Below are positions 13,277-16,197 of a DNA stretch of 16,197 nt, in pieces. The stretch covers positions 1 to 16,197 of the forward strand of contig JAISRF010000067.1 of the NCBI GenBank assembly GCA_031273775.1, written 5' to 3'. A program made the position numbers and the translations under genes. Under the pieces are notes generated by a model. It did not search any database, was not told the origin of the DNA, and saw only the letters and a list, made by a program, of their open reading frames with translations. This DNA is from Oscillospiraceae bacterium (GTDB taxonomy: Bacteria; Bacillota; Clostridia; Oscillospirales; Acutalibacteraceae). How positions within the stretch are numbered: position 1 is the first letter of the stretch; the number at the start of each line of letters is the position of its first letter.

Positions 13277-15817
13277 ATGCGTATTGGCATAGATATCGGC
13301 TCAACCACTGTGAAAACCGTGGTGCTGGACGATTCAGGCAACATCATACATAAAGAATACGAGCGGCATATGTCCAAGGTGCGAACCCGCGCTTTGGAAA
13401 TGTTGTCGCGCCTTGAGCCGCTTTTAAAAGGCAAACGAGTGCAGGCGGCGGTTACAGGCTCGGCGGGGCTGGGCGTGGCGCGGGCAGCGGGAATAGACTT
13501 TGTGCAAGAGGTATTCGCCGCCGCGGATGCCGTGAATACATACTACCCGGATGCCGATACCGCGATTGAACTCGGCGGCGAGGATGCGAAAATCATTTTT
13601 TTTAAGGGTGGTCTGGAGGAACGGATGAACGGTTCCTGCGCCGGGGGTACCGGTTCGTTTATCGACCAGATGTCCACTCTGATGAACATTTCTGTTCTTG
13701 AATTGGACGCCCTGGCGGCAAAACATGAGAAAATTTATTCCATCGCTTCCCGGTGCGGCGTGTTCGCGAAAACAGACATTCAGCCTTTGCTAAACCAAGG
13801 AGCGCGCAAAGAGGATATTGCCGCTTCGGTATTGCAAGCGGTAGTGGATCAGACGGTGGCGGGGCTGGCGCAAGGGCGAAAAATTGAGGGCAAGGTCGTG
13901 TTTTTGGGCGGTCCGCTGTATTTTATAAAAAGTCTGCGGGAGCGTTTTGTGAAAACCCTGCGTCTGGACGGGGAGTGCGCGGTTTTTCCGGAAAACGGAG
14001 ATTGCTTTGTGGCGTTGGGTGCGGCGCACTTTGCCGGAAATTTGGAGCCCGTAACCTTCGATAACCTTTTGAAAAGCCTGCAAAACGCAGTGGAAACCAC
14101 CACCTTTACTAACACACTTCCTCCGCTGTTTGAGACTCGGGAAGCGTATGACGCCTTTGCCGCCCGCCACAGCGCGGCTGACATTCCCCGCGCGGATTTA
14201 AGTACATATTCCGGCGATGCGTTTTTGGGCGTGGATGCCGGTTCCACCACTACCAAGCTTACCCTGATTTCCGAAAACCGTGAGCTGTTATATTCCCATT
14301 ATTCGGGTAACAGCGGGAATCCGGCGGCGGTGGTTCTGGGTCAGCTTAGAAAAATTTATGAACAATGCGGCAGCCGGGTTAAAATCCGCGCGTCCGCCGT
14401 TACGGGTTACGGCGAGGATTTAATTAAAAATGCCTTTTCGCTGGATTTTGGGCTGGTGGAAACGGTGGCGCATTTTTCATCCGCTCGCCATTTTGAACCA
14501 GGCGTGGATTTCATTTTGGATATTGGCGGTCAGGATATTAAGTGCTTTAAGATCATGAACGGCGCAATAGACAGCATTATGCTGAATGAAGCCTGTTCCA
14601 GCGGATGCGGTTCGTTTATTGAAACCTTTGCCGCCGCGCTGGGTTACAGCATCGCTGATTTCGCGGCGTTGGGGCTGTTTGCCAAAAATCCGGTCGATTT
14701 GGGATCGCGCTGTACGGTGTTCATGAATTCCTCCGTGAAACAGGCGCAAAAGGACGGCGCGGATATCCCGGATATTTCCGCCGGATTGTCTGTTTCAGTG
14801 GTTAAAAACGCCATTTATAAGGTGATTCGCGCGGCAAAGGCCTCGGATCTGGGGCGGCGTATTGTGGTGCAGGGCGGAACGTTTTTAAACGACGCGGTGC
14901 TTCGCGCTTTTGAGCGCGAGCTTGGCGAAGATGTGGTGCGTCCAAAAATCGCCGGGCTGATGGGTGCGTTCGGCGCGGCGCTTTACGCTCTGGAACGCGT
15001 TCGGAACAGGGAACAGGAGCTTTCCGCCCTTGAGAGCGCGGCGGATAAATCGGATTTTCACAGTTCTACTTTGTCTGCCGAACAGCTTGAAAGTTTCACG
15101 CATACCTCCAAGCCGGTGACTTGCGGGCGATGCCAAAACCGTTGTTCGCTCACCGTAAACGACTTTGGCGGCGGCAGGAAATTTATTTCCGGTAACCGCT
15201 GCGAACTGGGTCTGGGCGCGAAAACCAAAACCGTCCTGCCGAATTTGTACCAGTTTAAGTATAAAACTCTCCGTAATCTCCCGCAAGGGGAGGGGAGACG
15301 CGGAACAGTTGGCATCCCGATGGGGCTGAATATGTACGAAAATCTGCCCTTCTGGAACGCGTTTTTCAACGGACTCGGTTTTTCGCTTGCGCTTTCCCCG
15401 GAAAGCAACCGTGAAATTTACATTAAAGGGCAATACACCATTCCGTCCGATACAGTTTGCTACCCCGCGAAGCTGTTGCACGGGCATATTGAAGCCCTGC
15501 TGAATGACGGCGTGAAAACCATTTTTTACCCCTGTATGCCATACAACTTCGATGAGGGCAATTCGGACAACAACTACAACTGCCCCGTGGTCGCTTATTA
15601 CCCTGAACTTTTGGCGGCGAATATTGAGCGGCTGAAAGAAATCCGCTACCTGACCCCGTATTTCGGGCTTCACCGCAGGAAGGATTTTTACAGAAAGGCG
15701 GCGGAGTATTTTTCTGCCCAACTGCTGGTTTCCAAAGGTGAGGTAAAAAAAGCCGCCGACAAAGCCTATGCCGCCTACGCCGTTTATCAAGCGGCGATTA
15801 AAAAAGAAGGCAAATAA
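13277..15817 (+). CDS. Giant acyl-CoA dehydratase activase-type ATPase, interrupted by a stop
   Basis: This is a member of the BcrA/BadF/HgdC activase family in the large tandem form (often ~1400 residues), thought to use ATP to drive low-potential electron transfer via a [4Fe-4S] cluster. The first ASKHA ATPase domain starts GIDIGSTTVKTVV (4-16) and has Cys121 (NGSCAGGTGSF) and Cys160 (SRCGVF). A second domain starts FLGVDAGSTTTKL (316-328), with Cys440 (NEACSSGCGSF) and Cys479 (SRCTVF). These are the cluster-ligand positions in HgdC. A Cys-rich link CGRCQNRC (616-623) leads into the DUF2229-type domain (from about 675, GTVGIPMGLNMYENLPFW). GGGGG (13266-13270) lies six nt before the ATG. The frame ends at TAA 15815-15817, inside the DUF2229-type domain, yet homologous sequence continues in frame beyond. 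No dehydratase subunits are visible nearby. Confidence 0.9.
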   Translation: MRIGIDIGSTTVKTVVLDDSGNIIHKEYERHMSKVRTRALEMLSRLEPLLKGKRVQAAVTGSAGLGVARAAGIDFVQEVFAAADAVNTYYPDADTAIELGGEDAKIIFFKGGLEERMNGSCAGGTGSFIDQMSTLMNISVLELDALAAKHEKIYSIASRCGVFAKTDIQPLLNQGARKEDIAASVLQAVVDQTVAGLAQGRKIEGKVVFLGGPLYFIKSLRERFVKTLRLDGECAVFPENGDCFVALGAAHFAGNLEPVTFDNLLKSLQNAVETTTFTNTLPPLFETREAYDAFAARHSAADIPRADLSTYSGDAFLGVDAGSTTTKLTLISENRELLYSHYSGNSGNPAAVVLGQLRKIYEQCGSRVKIRASAVTGYGEDLIKNAFSLDFGLVETVAHFSSARHFEPGVDFILDIGGQDIKCFKIMNGAIDSIMLNEACSSGCGSFIETFAAALGYSIADFAALGLFAKNPVDLGSRCTVFMNSSVKQAQKDGADIPDISAGLSVSVVKNAIYKVIRAAKASDLGRRIVVQGGTFLNDAVLRAFERELGEDVVRPKIAGLMGAFGAALYALERVRNREQELSALESAADKSDFHSSTLSAEQLESFTHTSKPVTCGRCQNRCSLTVNDFGGGRKFISGNRCELGLGAKTKTVLPNLYQFKYKTLRNLPQGEGRRGTVGIPMGLNMYENLPFWNAFFNGLGFSLALSPESNREIYIKGQYTIPSDTVCYPAKLLHGHIEALLNDGVKTIFYPCMPYNFDEGNSDNNYNCPVVAYYPELLAANIERLKEIRYLTPYFGLHRRKDFYRKAAEYFSAQLLVSKGEVKKAADKAYAAYAVYQAAIKKEGK

Positions 15818-16197
15818 ATCATAGATTTTGCCCGGAAAGAAGGGCGCCCCATTGTGGTGCTGGCCGGTCGGCCTTATCATATAGACCCGGAAATCAACCA
15901 CGGAATTGATGATCTGTTCGGTTCCTTCGGGTTGTGCGTTGTGAGCGAGGACGCGGTGTTTGAGCTTGCGGCGACCGCCGCCAATGTCAAGGTTTTGAAC
16001 CAGTGGACCTACCATTCCAGGTTGTACAACGCCGCCGAATACGTCTGTTCCCAGCCCGACATGCAACTGGTACAGATGGTCTCTTTCGGCTGCGGAATCG
16101 ACGCCATTACAGCGGACGAAACACGTGCGTTGCTGGAAAGCAAAGGTAAGCTTTATACCCAGCTGAAAATCGACGAGATTTACAACTTGGGAGCGGT
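15818..16197 (+). pseudogene. In-frame remainder of the activase gene beyond the stop
   Basis: Directly after the TAA the same reading frame stays open for 126 codons to the right edge. It encodes sequence that I recognise as the continuation of this family: IIDFARKEGRPIVVLAGRPY, then HIDPEINHGIDDLFG, VKVLNQWTYHSRLYNAAEY, VSFGCGIDAIT and LYTQLKIDEIYNLGA. There is no ATG near its beginning. A GTG at 15854 with AGAAGGG (15838-15844) before it could allow reinitiation but would cut into the first strand of the domain. The segment is therefore best read as the second part of a gene broken by one nonsense codon, or as an assembly error. The 3' end lies outside the window. Confidence 0.8.

Noticed and set aside
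15815..15817. Stop-codon recoding, such as selenocysteine or an altered code
   Set aside because: The codon is TAA, not TGA; TAA, TAG and TGA all end other genes in the window, and no recoding structure was seen.
14885..16066. Long minus-strand open frame of 393 codons opposite the activase gene
   Set aside because: It is a shadow of GC-rich coding sequence on the + strand, which has clear domain motifs in that region; the minus frame has none.

Overview
All supported genes lie on the + strand. The gene set points to a Gram-positive, probably endospore-forming anaerobe of the class Clostridia: SepF and DivIVA, a DivIVA-IleS-LspA-RluD block like the Bacillus/Clostridium division cluster, a transketolase split into two subunits, a YlbJ-type sporulation membrane protein, and a giant CoA-dehydratase-activase-type ATPase typical of anaerobes. 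A narrower placement (Oscillospirales-like) would be a guess.

Layout. Positions 1-312 hold no convincing gene but do contain a strong sigma-A-type promoter (TTGACA-17-GATAAT). A tightly packed, probably co-transcribed series follows: sepF, divIVA, ileS, lspA, rluD-type pseudouridine synthase, Cof-type HAD phosphatase, transketolase N and C subunits, a small membrane-anchored GGDEF protein, and a xylose-isomerase-like TIM-barrel protein (to 10723). ylmG and ylmH, which separate sepF from divIVA in Bacillus, are absent. After a 113-bp repeat- and hairpin-rich gap comes a Gfo/Idh/MocA oxidoreductase (10837-12000). Then come a roughly 100-bp gap holding a 72-bp inverted-repeat-bounded segment, a YlbJ-like membrane protein (12103-13173), and an extended -10 promoter driving the large activase gene (13277 to the right edge).

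How the genes work together. sepF and divIVA act in septum placement and polar organisation; ileS, lspA and rluD are housekeeping genes for translation and lipoprotein maturation. The HAD and split transketolase genes are translationally coupled and serve sugar-phosphate metabolism. The isomerase-like and Gfo/Idh/MocA proteins are a common pairing in catabolism of unusual sugars or cyclitols; their substrate cannot be read here.

Most notable observations: (1) the activase gene is cut by an in-frame TAA at 15815-15817, yet family-like sequence continues in the same frame to the window edge; (2) several short repeat families sit in intergenic leaders: an 11-bp direct repeat on both sides of the oxidoreductase, a 20-nt-period TTCGCCCG triplet after lspA, and AATTNNN heptamers before three genes; (3) the GGDEF protein has no sensor domain and no RxxD inhibitory site. 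I found no CRISPR array, tRNA, rRNA, transposase or phage gene, and no clearly new multi-gene system.
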